From positions 1 through 50,310 of the forward strand of contig NZ_JABERD010000061.1 of assembly GCF_013044505.1 (NCBI RefSeq): a DNA stretch of 50,310 bases, in the 5' to 3' direction. The notes below the pieces were generated by a model. That model did not search any database. It was given only the letters and a program-made list of their open reading frames with translations, and had not been told where the DNA came from. Shown here piece after piece: positions 25,187 through 32,902 of the stretch; positions within the stretch are counted from its first letter, which is position 1, and each line of letters starts with the position of its first letter. Both the position numbers and the translations under genes were made by a program. This DNA comes from Streptomyces sp. S3(2020). GTDB taxonomy: Bacteria; Actinomycetota; Actinomycetes; Streptomycetales; Streptomycetaceae.

Positions 25187-25927
25187 ATGGTCGATCGCTC
25201 GTTCGCGGATCTCTCGCTCGCCGCGCTGTACGACTCCCTCAACCCCTGGGGTCAGGGCGACGACTTCTACGTCGGTCTCGTGATGTCCGCACCCACCGTG
25301 CTGGACGTCGGCTGCGGCACCGGACGACTGCTCGCCGCGGCCCGCCGGGCCGGACACCCCGGGCAGCTCATGGGGCTCGACCCCGCCGCCGCGATGCTCG
25401 TCCAGGCACGGCGCCGGGAGCCCCGCGTGGAGTGGGTGCTCGGCGACCTGCGCTCGCGGTCCTGGAACGGGGAGTTCGACCTCGTCACGATGACGGGGCA
25501 CGCCTTCCAGACCCTGATCGGCGACGAGGAGTTGCGCACCGCCCTGCGCGCGGTCCGCGCCGCCCTCTCGGAGGGCGGCCGGTTCGTCTTCGAGACCCGC
25601 AACCCGGCCGCCCGGGCGTGGGACTCCTGGACCCCGGACCGTGTGCACGAGGCCGCCGACGCGGACGGCACGGTCGCGTGGATGTGGCACGAGGTCGTGC
25701 ACCCCGTGCTCGGGGACCGGGTCACGTTCACCTCGACCTTCGAGGGCGTCCGCTGGGACCGCCCCCAGGTCACCACCAGCACCCTGCGCTTCCTCGACGC
25801 GCGGGCACTGGATGGCTTCCTGACCGAGGCAGGGCTGACGATCGAGGAACAGTACGGCGACTGGGGCAGGGGCCCGGTGACGCAGGGGGCTCCGGAGATC
25901 ATCACGGTGGCGCGAAGCGCCACCTGA
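25187..25927 (+). CDS. Class I SAM-dependent methyltransferase
   Basis: A 246-residue methyltransferase. SAM motif I is VLDVGCGTGRLLAAA at about residues 38-52, with the ribose-binding acidic residue in LMGLDPAAAML. Motif II-like FDLVTMTGHAFQTL and post-motif ALSEGGRFVFETRNP match family Methyltransf_25. A C-terminal beta-rich half ends ITVARSAT. The substrate is unknown. It sits alone between the convergent peptide importers 2 and 3, with a terminator on the left and a dispersed repeat immediately after its stop, so it is probably transcribed by itself. Unlike the methyltransferase at 9206-9835 it keeps an extended C-terminal domain; the two are not close paralogues. Confidence 0.87.
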   Translation: MVDRSFADLSLAALYDSLNPWGQGDDFYVGLVMSAPTVLDVGCGTGRLLAAARRAGHPGQLMGLDPAAAMLVQARRREPRVEWVLGDLRSRSWNGEFDLVTMTGHAFQTLIGDEELRTALRAVRAALSEGGRFVFETRNPAARAWDSWTPDRVHEAADADGTVAWMWHEVVHPVLGDRVTFTSTFEGVRWDRPQVTTSTLRFLDARALDGFLTEAGLTIEEQYGDWGRGPVTQGAPEIITVARSAT

Positions 25928-25955
25928 TGAGGGGCGCGGGGAACTGCGCGATCAA
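25928..25955 (+). repeat. Dispersed 3'-end repeat, copy C
   Basis: TGAGGGGCGCGGGGAACTGC directly follows the methyltransferase stop codon, continuing GCGATCAA. It shares about 22 core bases with the copies after the response regulator (416-461) and Nudix (49591-49635) genes, in the same orientation relative to its gene. Confidence 0.75.
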
Positions 25956-26000
25956 CCCCCACCGGCCCGCAGCCGACACCCAACAGCCCCCACCACCCCC

Positions 26001-27122
26001 TTAGTCGCCCAGCTCTTCCTCCAGCGCAGCCAACGCAGGGTCGAGCACGATGTCCTCGTCCCGCCCCTCGATCGTCGGATCCTCCGGAAAGTGGCAGGCG
26101 GTCAGATGCCCTTCACGGTTCCCGGAGATCTGGACCAACGGCGGCTCCTCGGCCGCGCACTTGTCCTGCGCCTTCCAGCACCGCGTACGGAACCGGCACC
26201 CGGACGGCGGCGAGATCGGCGACGGCACATCCCCGGCCAGCCGGATCCGCTCACGGTCGGGCGCACCCTCCTCCGCCAGGTTCACCTCGGGCACCGCGGA
26301 CAGCAGGGCGTGGGTGTAGGGGTGGCGCGGCCGGACGTAGATGGACTCCCGGTCGCCCACCTCGATCACCTTGCCGAGGTACATCACCGCGACGCGCTGC
26401 GAGAAGTGCCGTACGACGGCGAGGTCGTGGGCGATGAACAGGAACGCGATGCCGAGTTCCTGCTGCACCTTCTGGAGCAGGTTCACCACCTGCGCCTGGA
26501 TGGAGACGTCGAGGGCCGACACCGGCTCGTCCGCCACGATCAGCTTCGGCTCCAGGGCCAACGCCCTTGCCACGCCGATGCGTTGGCGCTGGCCGCCGGA
26601 GAACTCGTGCGGGAAGCGGTTGTAGTGCTCGGGGTTGAGGCCGACGATCTCCAGGAGTTCGCGGACCCGCTTCTCGCGGCCGCCCTCCGGTTCGATCCCG
26701 TTGATCTCCATGGGACCCGAGATGATCTTGCCGACCGTCTGCCTCGGGTTCAGGGAGGAGTACGGGTCCTGGAAGATCATCTGGATCTCGGAACGGATCG
26801 GCGCCAGTTCCCTGCGGGACGCGTGCGTGATGTCCTTGCCCCGGTACGAGATGCTGCCGGCGGTCGGCTCCATGAGCCGGGTGATCAGCCGGCCGGTGGT
26901 CGACTTGCCGCAGCCCGACTCACCGACGAGGCCGAAGCTCTCGCCGACGTTCACGGTCAGGTCGATGCCGTCGACGGCCTGCACGGCGCCGACCGTGCGG
27001 CGGATCGGGAAGCCGCCCTTGACCGGGAAGTGCTTGGTGAGCCCTTCCACGACCAGCAACGGTTCTGCGGCCGAGTCGGTGGTCGCCCCTCGCGGGGCGG
27101 GGAGGACCAGGTCCTCTTTCAT
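26001..27122 (-). CDS. System 3 (BldK-like) peptide ABC importer ATPase, OppF type
   Basis: A 373-residue ATPase, last gene of system 3. The start ATG at 27122 has AGGAGGA upstream. It carries Walker A GESGCGKSTTGRL, Q-loop IFQDPYSSLNPRQT, signature FSGGQRQRIGVARAL, Walker B LIVADEPVSALDVS and H-loop FIAHDLAVVRH, and the C-terminal cysteines GCRFRTRCWKAQDKC and TACHF. Compared with the system 2 homologue it has extra residues at both ends (an acidic tail, ALAALEEELGD) but a nearly identical core. By position next to typA this would be BldKE of S. coelicolor, an assignment from remembered gene order. Confidence 0.93.
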   Translation of the reverse strand: MKEDLVLPAPRGATTDSAAEPLLVVEGLTKHFPVKGGFPIRRTVGAVQAVDGIDLTVNVGESFGLVGESGCGKSTTGRLITRLMEPTAGSISYRGKDITHASRRELAPIRSEIQMIFQDPYSSLNPRQTVGKIISGPMEINGIEPEGGREKRVRELLEIVGLNPEHYNRFPHEFSGGQRQRIGVARALALEPKLIVADEPVSALDVSIQAQVVNLLQKVQQELGIAFLFIAHDLAVVRHFSQRVAVMYLGKVIEVGDRESIYVRPRHPYTHALLSAVPEVNLAEEGAPDRERIRLAGDVPSPISPPSGCRFRTRCWKAQDKCAAEEPPLVQISGNREGHLTACHFPEDPTIEGRDEDIVLDPALAALEEELGD

Positions 27123-27139
27123 GACGTGTCCTCCTCGAC

Positions 27140-28201
27140 CTAGCCCAGGCTGGGCTTGATCTCCTCGATGAAGATGGTCCGCTTCTGGTCCGCCGTGAGG
27201 TGGCAGGCCGAGGCGCGGTCCGGGGCCAGCAGCGGGCGTTCGTCGACGCAGCGGGTGCCGCCGACCCGGCCCTGGAAGGTGCAGCGCGGGTGGAAGCGGC
27301 AGCCGGACGGCGGGGTGAGCAGCGAGGGCGGGGCGCCCGGGATCGGCGCGAGCGGGGCGCCGAGGTCGGAGTCGATGCGCGGCATCGAGTTCAACAGGCC
27401 CCAGGTGTAAGGGTGTTGCGGGGAGCGCAGTACCTCGTTGGTGGTGCCGCGCTCGATGGCGCCGCCCGCGTACATCACCATGATGTCGTCGGCCATGTCG
27501 GCGATGACACCGAGGTCGTGGGTGATGAAGATGATCGCCGAACCGAACTCCTGCTGAAGGTCCTTGAGCAGGTCCAGGATCTGCGCCTGGACCGTCACGT
27601 CCAGCGCGGTCGTCGGCTCGTCGGCGATCAGCAGGTCCGGGTCGCACACCAGCGCCATCGCGATCATCGCGCGCTGGCGCATACCGCCGGAGAACTGGTG
27701 CGGGTAGTCCTTCGCCCGCTCCTTGGGGTTGGGGATGCCGACCTTGCCGAGCATCTCCACCGCACGCGCCCAGGCCACCTTCTTGGAGGCACCGGTGTGC
27801 TTCATGAAGGGCTCGGCGATCTGCCGGCCCACCGTGTAGTACGGCGAGAGCGCGGTCAGCGGGTCCTGGAAGATCATGGCGGCCTTGTTGCCGCGCAGCT
27901 TCTCCAGCTCGGACTCGCGGGCGGTGGTCAACTCCCGCCCCTCCAGCAGGATCTCGCCCTCGACGGTGGTGAACTTCGGGTTGTGCAGCCCCAGGATGGT
28001 CAGGTTGGTCACGGACTTGCCGGAGCCCGACTCGCCGACGATGCCCAGCGTCTTGCCGCGCTCCAGGTCGAAGGAGAGCCCGTCGACGGCCCGGACGACG
28101 CCGTCCTCGGTACGGAAGCTGACGTGCAGGTCCCGCACCGAGAGGAAGGAGCCCGCGTCGGACGGGGCGGGCGCCCCGGCCTCCTTGGTCACAGTGGTCA
28201 C
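27140..28201 (-). CDS. System 3 (BldK-like) peptide ABC importer ATPase, OppD type
   Basis: A 353-residue ATPase. Walker A GESGSGKSVTN, Q-loop IFQDPLTALSPYYT, signature FSGGMRQRAMIAMALV, Walker B LIADEPTTALDVTVQ, H-loop ITHDLGVIADMAD, and a C-terminal HPYTWGLLNSMPRI with GCRFHPRCTF, TRCVDE and SACHL cysteines. It begins with an N-terminal extension of about 18 residues absent from system 2. It is 10 bases downstream of the DppB-type gene and 17 bases upstream of the F-type gene. It corresponds by position to BldKD. In BldK systems these ATPases drive import of an extracellular peptide signal for aerial growth. Confidence 0.93.
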   Translation of the reverse strand: MTTVTKEAGAPAPSDAGSFLSVRDLHVSFRTEDGVVRAVDGLSFDLERGKTLGIVGESGSGKSVTNLTILGLHNPKFTTVEGEILLEGRELTTARESELEKLRGNKAAMIFQDPLTALSPYYTVGRQIAEPFMKHTGASKKVAWARAVEMLGKVGIPNPKERAKDYPHQFSGGMRQRAMIAMALVCDPDLLIADEPTTALDVTVQAQILDLLKDLQQEFGSAIIFITHDLGVIADMADDIMVMYAGGAIERGTTNEVLRSPQHPYTWGLLNSMPRIDSDLGAPLAPIPGAPPSLLTPPSGCRFHPRCTFQGRVGGTRCVDERPLLAPDRASACHLTADQKRTIFIEEIKPSLG

Positions 28202-28211
28202 GACAGAGCTC

Positions 28212-29192
28212 CTAGGACAGCCGCACGCGCGGGTCGATGAGGGCGTAGCAGGCGTCGACGACGATGTTGCACAGCAGGATCACGGCGGCGGAGAACAGCA
28301 TCACGCCCAGCAGCAGCGGCAGATCGCTGAACTGCACCGACTCCACCGCGAGCCGTCCGAGACCGGGCAGTCCGAAGGTGTACTCGGTGATGATCGCGCC
28401 GCCGAGCAGCGAGCTGAGGTCGATGCCGATGATGGTGACGATGGGGATGAGGGAGCCGCGCCAGGCGTACCGGAAGAAGACGTAGCGGCTGCTCATGCCC
28501 TTGGCGCGGGCGGTGCGGACGTGCTCCTCCTGGAGCTGTTCGATCATCGCGGAGCGCGCCATACGGGTGTACTGCGCGGCGAAGATCGTCGACAGGACGA
28601 CCCAGGGGATCATCAGCCCGGTGAACCAGGCGGCCGGATTGTCGGTGAGGGCGGTGTACTTGGGCTCGTCGAAGGCGTGGGTCTGGTACACGAGGATGGC
28701 GAGTGCCAGCGGGCCCAGGAAGTAGATCTGCATCGAACTGAGCACCATGGAGCCCGCGGTGAACGACTTGTCCACGAGTGTGCCGCGCTTCCAGGCGGCG
28801 AGCAGTCCGGTGCCGAGCCCCACGAACAGGAACACGATCGTGGCGCCGAACGCCAGCGACAGCGTGAGCGGCAGCCGGTCCAGCAGGGTCGACCAGACGG
28901 CCTCGTTGGTGTGGTACGAGTACCCGAAGCACGGGGCGGGGCACGGCCCCTGGACGAAGTCGTCACGGCCGGCCACGAGTCCCGACAGGAAGATCCAGAA
29001 CTGCTCCGGGATCGACTTGTCGAGTCCGAGCGTCTGGTGGATGTTCGCCAGGGCGTCGGGCGTGCACGTCTTGCCGCACATCAGCAGCGCCGGATCGCGG
29101 GGCATGCCGAAGAAGAGCAGGAAGGCGACCACGGTCAGCAGGACCAGGATCACGAGTGAGCCGAGGATCCGGCGGAAGAGGAAGCGCAGCAT
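28212..29192 (-). CDS. System 3 (BldK-like) peptide ABC importer permease, DppB type
   Basis: A 326-residue permease starting MLRFLFRRILGSLVILVLL. As in system 2, the large external loop has the cysteine pairs LMCGKTCTPD and GPCPAPCFGY. The EAA loop is TARAKGMSSRYVFFRYAWRG and the end is DACYALIDPRVRLS. Same length as the system 2 permease and similar throughout. It follows the binding-protein gene after 87 bases containing a long hairpin, so its expression is probably lower than that of the binding protein. Position equals BldKC. Confidence 0.93.
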   Translation of the reverse strand: MLRFLFRRILGSLVILVLLTVVAFLLFFGMPRDPALLMCGKTCTPDALANIHQTLGLDKSIPEQFWIFLSGLVAGRDDFVQGPCPAPCFGYSYHTNEAVWSTLLDRLPLTLSLAFGATIVFLFVGLGTGLLAAWKRGTLVDKSFTAGSMVLSSMQIYFLGPLALAILVYQTHAFDEPKYTALTDNPAAWFTGLMIPWVVLSTIFAAQYTRMARSAMIEQLQEEHVRTARAKGMSSRYVFFRYAWRGSLIPIVTIIGIDLSSLLGGAIITEYTFGLPGLGRLAVESVQFSDLPLLLGVMLFSAAVILLCNIVVDACYALIDPRVRLS

Positions 29193-29222
29193 CTCAGTGG
29201 CAGCTTTCGGGCTTCAGGCCTG

Positions 29223-29270
29223 GCGGTGCCGGTCGCGTCCCGTCACGGGAGGGGGCGCGACCGGCGCCGC
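29223..29270 (-). terminator. Intra-operon hairpin after the system 3 binding-protein gene
   Basis: Fifteen bases at 29223-29237 pair with 29256-29270 (one G-U pair). The 18-base loop itself contains a smaller TCCCG-TCA-CGGGA hairpin. It starts 9 bases past the binding-protein stop. It has the same position as the hairpin at 21859-21885 in system 2 but a different sequence, suggesting selected partial termination or mRNA stabilisation. Confidence 0.75.
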
Positions 29271-29279
29271 TTGGACGGG

Positions 29280-31091
29280 TTACTTCACGTACAGCCTGCG
29301 CGGGTCGACGCCGCCGATGACGTCGTCGTACACAAGGCCGCCGATCTTGGACCCGGCGATCTGGGTCTGCTTGTAGTACGCCGTCGGGATGTTGGAGACG
29401 ACGTCCTTCACGATGTACTCGTTGATCTTGTTCCAGGCCGCGGCCGCCTTGACCGGGTCGGTGAGGGCGGCGGCCGCGTCGATGTCGGCGTTCACCTTCG
29501 GGTCGTCGATGTGCGAGTAGTTGGACGCGCCGTCCTGGATCTGGCGGCCGTCGTACAGCGGCGGGATCACGGTCGACGCGCTCGGCCAGTCGGCACCCCA
29601 CGCGGTGTGGTAGATGTCGTAGTTGTTCTTGACCTTGCTGACCTGGTCGTAGTACGTCTCGGCCGGGATCTCCTGGCGCTGGACGTCGAAGCCGGCCTTC
29701 TCCAGGCCCGCCGCCATGGCGGTGGAGTACTGCTGGCCCTCAGGGGTGTTGATGTAGCCGAAGGTCAGCTTCAGACCGACCTTGCCGGCCTTCTCCAGGA
29801 GCTGCTTGGCCTTGGCCGGGTCACCCGCGGGCTTGGCCTTCTTGCCGAAGGGGTCGAACTTCGCGTCGTAGCCGGTCACGGTCGGGCTGATCAGACCGCC
29901 GGCGACCTCCATCGCGTCGGTGCCGCCGAAGGCACGCACGAACGGCGTGATGGGGAGGGCGTAGGCGATGGCCTCGCGGACCTCCTTCGACTGCATCTCC
30001 GGCTGGGACAGGTTGATGTTCATCTGGCCCACGTACGGCTGGTAGCCGGAGACCGTGCGGGACTTCAGCGCCGCGTCGTTGAGGACCTTGGTCAGGTTGC
30101 CCGCGTCGACCTGGTTGCTGAAGCTGATCGCGGTGGCGTTCGTGCCCGAGTCGTCGAGGATCGCCTTGGTCGAGTCCTCGAACTGCTTGTTGAACTCGAA
30201 GCTGAACTGGTCGGCGTACTGGTGGCGGACCGCGTCGGTCTTCGCGTCCCAGTTGGTGTTCTTGACCAGCGTCATCGACTTGCCGGACTTGAACTCGGAG
30301 ATCTTGTACGGGCCCGAGGTCATCGGGGCCTTGTCGTACTTCTCCTTGGTGTCCTTGGCCTCCGACACGATGGAGTAGCCCGCCATGGCGAGCGCGTACG
30401 GCAGGTCGGGCTTGGCCTTCGCGAACTTGAAGACGATCGTCTTGTCGTCCGGCGTCTCAAGGACGCTGTCCGGCAGGTGCTTGCCCTTGTACGGGCCGTC
30501 CGGCAGGAGCTTGCGGTACTCCGCGCCCGGGGTGTCGGCCATCCACTGCTGGATGAACGTCGGGCCGTTGGAGACGAACGGGGCGAAGAGCCGCTCGAAG
30601 GTCTGGCGCACGTCCTTGGCGGTGATCGCGGAGCCGTCGGCCCACTTGACCCCGTCCTTGAGCGTGAACTTCCAGGTCTTGCCGCCGTCCGTGGTCGTAC
30701 CGCTGTCGGTGGCCAGGTCGCCGACGACCTCGTGCTTCTGGCCGTCGTCGCTGGTCGCCTTGTAGCTGGTCAGACCGCGGTGTATCAGCTGGGAGAGGGC
30801 CATCTCGTCCGAGACGTAGATCTGTCCGGGGTCGAGGTGCGCGAAGCTGTCCCGCTGGAGCACCGTGATCGTGCCGCCCGCCTTGGCACCGGGCACCTCG
30901 GCGGCCGGGCCGGTCGAGGCCTTCGCGTCGCCGAAGGTGATGCCGGACTGCTGCCGCTCGGCGTTCTCCTTGTCCTTACCGTCGTTGTCGTTGCCTTTGC
31001 TGCCACCCTCGCTGCAGCCGGTGAGCACGAGAGCCCCCGCCGCGAGCAGTGAGAGCGCGGCGTACGCGCGGCGTCCACCCTTACCCATCAC
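29280..31091 (-). CDS. System 3 (BldK-like) peptide-binding lipoprotein
   Basis: A 603-residue family 5 substrate-binding lipoprotein. The start is GTG 31091 or the adjacent ATG 31088, behind GGTGG. The Sec-type signal peptide (RRAYAALSLLAAGALVL) ends in lipobox LTGC with cysteine 26, followed by a Gly/Asn/Asp/Lys linker. Conserved segments include FAHLDPGQIYVSDEMAL, GVKWADGSAITAKDVRQTFERL, TSGPYKI and AWGADWPSAS. It is homologous to the system 2 protein (shared STGPA-E-PGAK-GGTI, KEKYDK and YKGKHL blocks) but substantially diverged. Position equals BldKB, the receptor for the extracellular peptide in S. coelicolor. Confidence 0.93.
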   Translation of the reverse strand: MMGKGGRRAYAALSLLAAGALVLTGCSEGGSKGNDNDGKDKENAERQQSGITFGDAKASTGPAAEVPGAKAGGTITVLQRDSFAHLDPGQIYVSDEMALSQLIHRGLTSYKATSDDGQKHEVVGDLATDSGTTTDGGKTWKFTLKDGVKWADGSAITAKDVRQTFERLFAPFVSNGPTFIQQWMADTPGAEYRKLLPDGPYKGKHLPDSVLETPDDKTIVFKFAKAKPDLPYALAMAGYSIVSEAKDTKEKYDKAPMTSGPYKISEFKSGKSMTLVKNTNWDAKTDAVRHQYADQFSFEFNKQFEDSTKAILDDSGTNATAISFSNQVDAGNLTKVLNDAALKSRTVSGYQPYVGQMNINLSQPEMQSKEVREAIAYALPITPFVRAFGGTDAMEVAGGLISPTVTGYDAKFDPFGKKAKPAGDPAKAKQLLEKAGKVGLKLTFGYINTPEGQQYSTAMAAGLEKAGFDVQRQEIPAETYYDQVSKVKNNYDIYHTAWGADWPSASTVIPPLYDGRQIQDGASNYSHIDDPKVNADIDAAAALTDPVKAAAAWNKINEYIVKDVVSNIPTAYYKQTQIAGSKIGGLVYDDVIGGVDPRRLYVK

Positions 31092-31110
31092 TCAGATTCC
31101 ACCCATCTTG

Positions 31111-31137
31111 TGTCACCGGTGCCACTGTCACCGGTGC
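31111..31137. repeat. Tandem TGTCACCGGTGC repeat between permease and binding-protein genes
   Basis: Two exact 12-base copies (31111-31122 and 31126-31137), 15 bases apart, each containing the palindrome CACCGGTG. They lie just upstream of the system 3 binding-protein start, inside the operon. They could form an 8-bp hairpin with each other or act as a tandem operator for an internal promoter. No counterpart is seen at 19986-20065 in system 2. Confidence 0.55.
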
Positions 31138-31210
31138 GAATTGAAGTGCGGACCGGCATCAGAAGTGCCATCCGGTCGGTGTCGGGCGAGGATTGCCCAC
31201 AACTCGGCGG

Positions 31211-32248
31211 TCAGCGCGCCGTCTTGGGATCGAAGGCGTCCCTGACCGAGTCCCCGAGCAGGTTGAACGCCACGATGAAGATGATCATCGAGATGCCCGG
31301 GAAGAACATGTAGGTGATGTCGTTCTGCATCACGAGTTCGGTCGACGCCTTGGAGAACATCTGCCCCCAGTCCGGCGTCGGTTCGACGATTCCGACCCCG
31401 AGGAAGGACAGACCGGCCTCGGCGGTCACGAAGTTGGGGAGCATGTACGTCGACTGCACCAGGATCGGCGTGACCACGTTGGGCAGGATCTCCCTGCGGA
31501 TGATGCGCGCCGGAGATGCCCCGCTGACCTTGGCGGCCTCGATGAACTCCCGTTCTCGCAGGGCGAGTGTGGTCCCGCGCAGGATGCGCGCCAGACTCAT
31601 CCAGCCCAGGAACCACTGCACCGTGATGAGGGCGACGACCCGGACGTACACCGGGGTCTCGTCGCGCGGGCTGACGAACAGCGAGACCACGACCGGCATG
31701 CTCGCGATGAAGAACAGCTGGGCCGGGAAGGCGAGGAGGAAGTCGATGACCCGGCTGATCCAGTAGTCCGTACGGCCGCCGAGATAGCCGGCCGCGACCC
31801 CGAGGAGGATGCCGGTCAGCACCGTCGCGACGGTGACCGCCAGCGAGATCATCAGGGAGTTGCGGATGCCGTAGATCAGCTTGGTGAAGACGTCGTAGCC
31901 GTTGCCGGGCTCCAGGCCGAACCAGAACTCGCCGCTGATGCCGCCGTTGGGCTGGATCGGCACACCGGCGCTGTCGAAGAGTTCGGGGCGCTCGTCCGCG
32001 AACACCGTGTACGGGTCCTTGCCGTACAGCTTGGAGATCAGCGGGGCCGCGAGGCCGACCACGAAGAAGAAGATCACGACGTACGCCGAGATCACTCCGG
32101 TGCGGTCGCGCTTGAAGCGGATCCACATCAGCTGACCCGGAGAGCGGCCTTCGAGTTGCTTGGCCTCCTCCGGTTTCGTCTTCGGCTCTTTCTCGCCGTC
32201 GACGACGACCGACGTACCGCCGCCCTCGATGTCGATAGGACTTGTCAC
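31211..32248 (-). CDS. System 3 (BldK-like) peptide ABC importer permease, DppC type
   Basis: A 345-residue permease and first full-length gene of system 3. The start is GTG 32248, with no clear ribosome site; an alternative in-frame start is not obvious. A ~60-residue polar N-terminus leads to ISAYVVIFFFVVGLAAPLISKLYG, then an external loop (PNGGISGEFWFGLEPGNG) and the core with EAA loop AAKVSGASPARIIRREILPN, ending LLGDSVRDAFDPKTAR. It strongly resembles the system 2 permease in sequence and length. Position equals BldKA. A 27-codon frame with a strong ribosome site lies upstream at 32403-32486. Confidence 0.91.
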   Translation of the reverse strand: MTSPIDIEGGGTSVVVDGEKEPKTKPEEAKQLEGRSPGQLMWIRFKRDRTGVISAYVVIFFFVVGLAAPLISKLYGKDPYTVFADERPELFDSAGVPIQPNGGISGEFWFGLEPGNGYDVFTKLIYGIRNSLMISLAVTVATVLTGILLGVAAGYLGGRTDYWISRVIDFLLAFPAQLFFIASMPVVVSLFVSPRDETPVYVRVVALITVQWFLGWMSLARILRGTTLALREREFIEAAKVSGASPARIIRREILPNVVTPILVQSTYMLPNFVTAEAGLSFLGVGIVEPTPDWGQMFSKASTELVMQNDITYMFFPGISMIIFIVAFNLLGDSVRDAFDPKTAR

Positions 32249-32402
32249 AGTTCGCCCATTTCACAGGTGTGGGTGTGCCGAACCGGCGACCGGGCGCGAG
32301 AGGGCGCGATCGCGGTTCGGATCATGAAGAAGCGTCAGCGGCGACATGCGGCCCGCGGGAGAACCCGCAGCCGGACGCGCGTAGTGGTAAGGGCGTGGCC
32401 CT

Positions 32403-32486
32403 TCAGAGCCGATCGCCGTGCGCCGGGGCGCAGTTGCCGACCACCGCTGACACTGTGACCCACCTGGTGCTTGTGACACCGCGCAT
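32403..32486 (-). CDS. 27-residue upstream ORF: leader peptide or remnant of a binding-protein signal sequence
   Basis: The ATG at 32486 follows AGGAGGAG with good spacing. The product begins MRGVTSTRWVTVSAVV and stops after 27 codons. The start resembles that of the system 1 binding lipoprotein (MRGATHAKWAACAVAV), and similarity continues upstream of the start codons (GTGGAGTCA against GTGCAGTCA, then the ribosome sites). The frame diverges before any lipobox. A perfect AAGGGC-CAC-GCCCTT hairpin overlaps its stop codon and another follows. It is either a decayed copy of a binding-protein gene start or a real leader peptide controlling the system 3 operon 154 bases downstream. Confidence 0.45.
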   Translation of the reverse strand: MRGVTSTRWVTVSAVVGNCAPAHGDRL

Positions 32487-32850
32487 GGGACTCCTCCTCA
32501 TGACTCCACGTGTTCACCAACAGGAGGGGGTTCACGTCTTTCCTCCGACACCCCTGACGGAGGGTCAGACACCCCCTGGTGCTCGTGAGTCGGCGCCGTC
32601 CCCACGGCGCGAGACCCATTGACCCGAGCTCTACGCGGCTAACTATCTGCCATGAGCCAACCGGCGACCACCGTCTTTAAATCTCGATTCAGTCACAGCT
32701 GGCGCGTACATCTTCCGAAATTTGGACAAACCGTCTGGCAGGATAAGGCCGCGAAACGGACGTGTTACATGTGTATCGGGCGTGGATCTCCGCATTACGG
32801 ACATCGCTCGCCGTCGGCGTACGGGAAACCGCCTGAAAATGAGTTGCAAA

Positions 32851-32887
32851 AAGCCCGGGCACCCCCAAGATGGGGGCACCCGGGCTT
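32851..32887 (-). terminator. Terminator of typA
   Basis: AAGCCCGGG and CCCCC at 32851-32866 pair with GGGGG and CCCGGGCTT at 32872-32887, a 16-bp stem with two internal mismatches and a short AAGAT loop. On the minus strand it begins 15 bases after the typA stop codon, and TTTTTGC-like sequence follows the stem. Confidence 0.88.
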
Positions 32888-32902
32888 CGTAGCGACCGAT
32901 GG

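Larger units (their letters stand above)
32249..32902. promoter_or_regulatory. 654-base region upstream of importer system 3
   Basis: Holds no full gene. From right to left: the typA terminator (32851-32887); an AT-richer stretch about 32640-32780 probably containing the system 3 promoter; a GCGCCGT-CCCC-ACGGCGC dyad at 32594-32611; a CTGAC-GGAGG-GTCAG dyad at 32555-32569; a 27-codon reading frame with a strong ribosome site (32403-32486); and two small hairpins (32389-32403 and 32355-32368) after it. A plus-strand frame over 32652-33779 looks like a shadow of typA. The length suggests a regulated leader. Confidence 0.6.

Noticed and set aside
25062..32630. Shared CCCATTGACCCGAGC near 25070 and 32615
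   Set aside because: A 15-base match between two places in 50 kb of biased sequence is near chance expectation, and no further similarity surrounds it.
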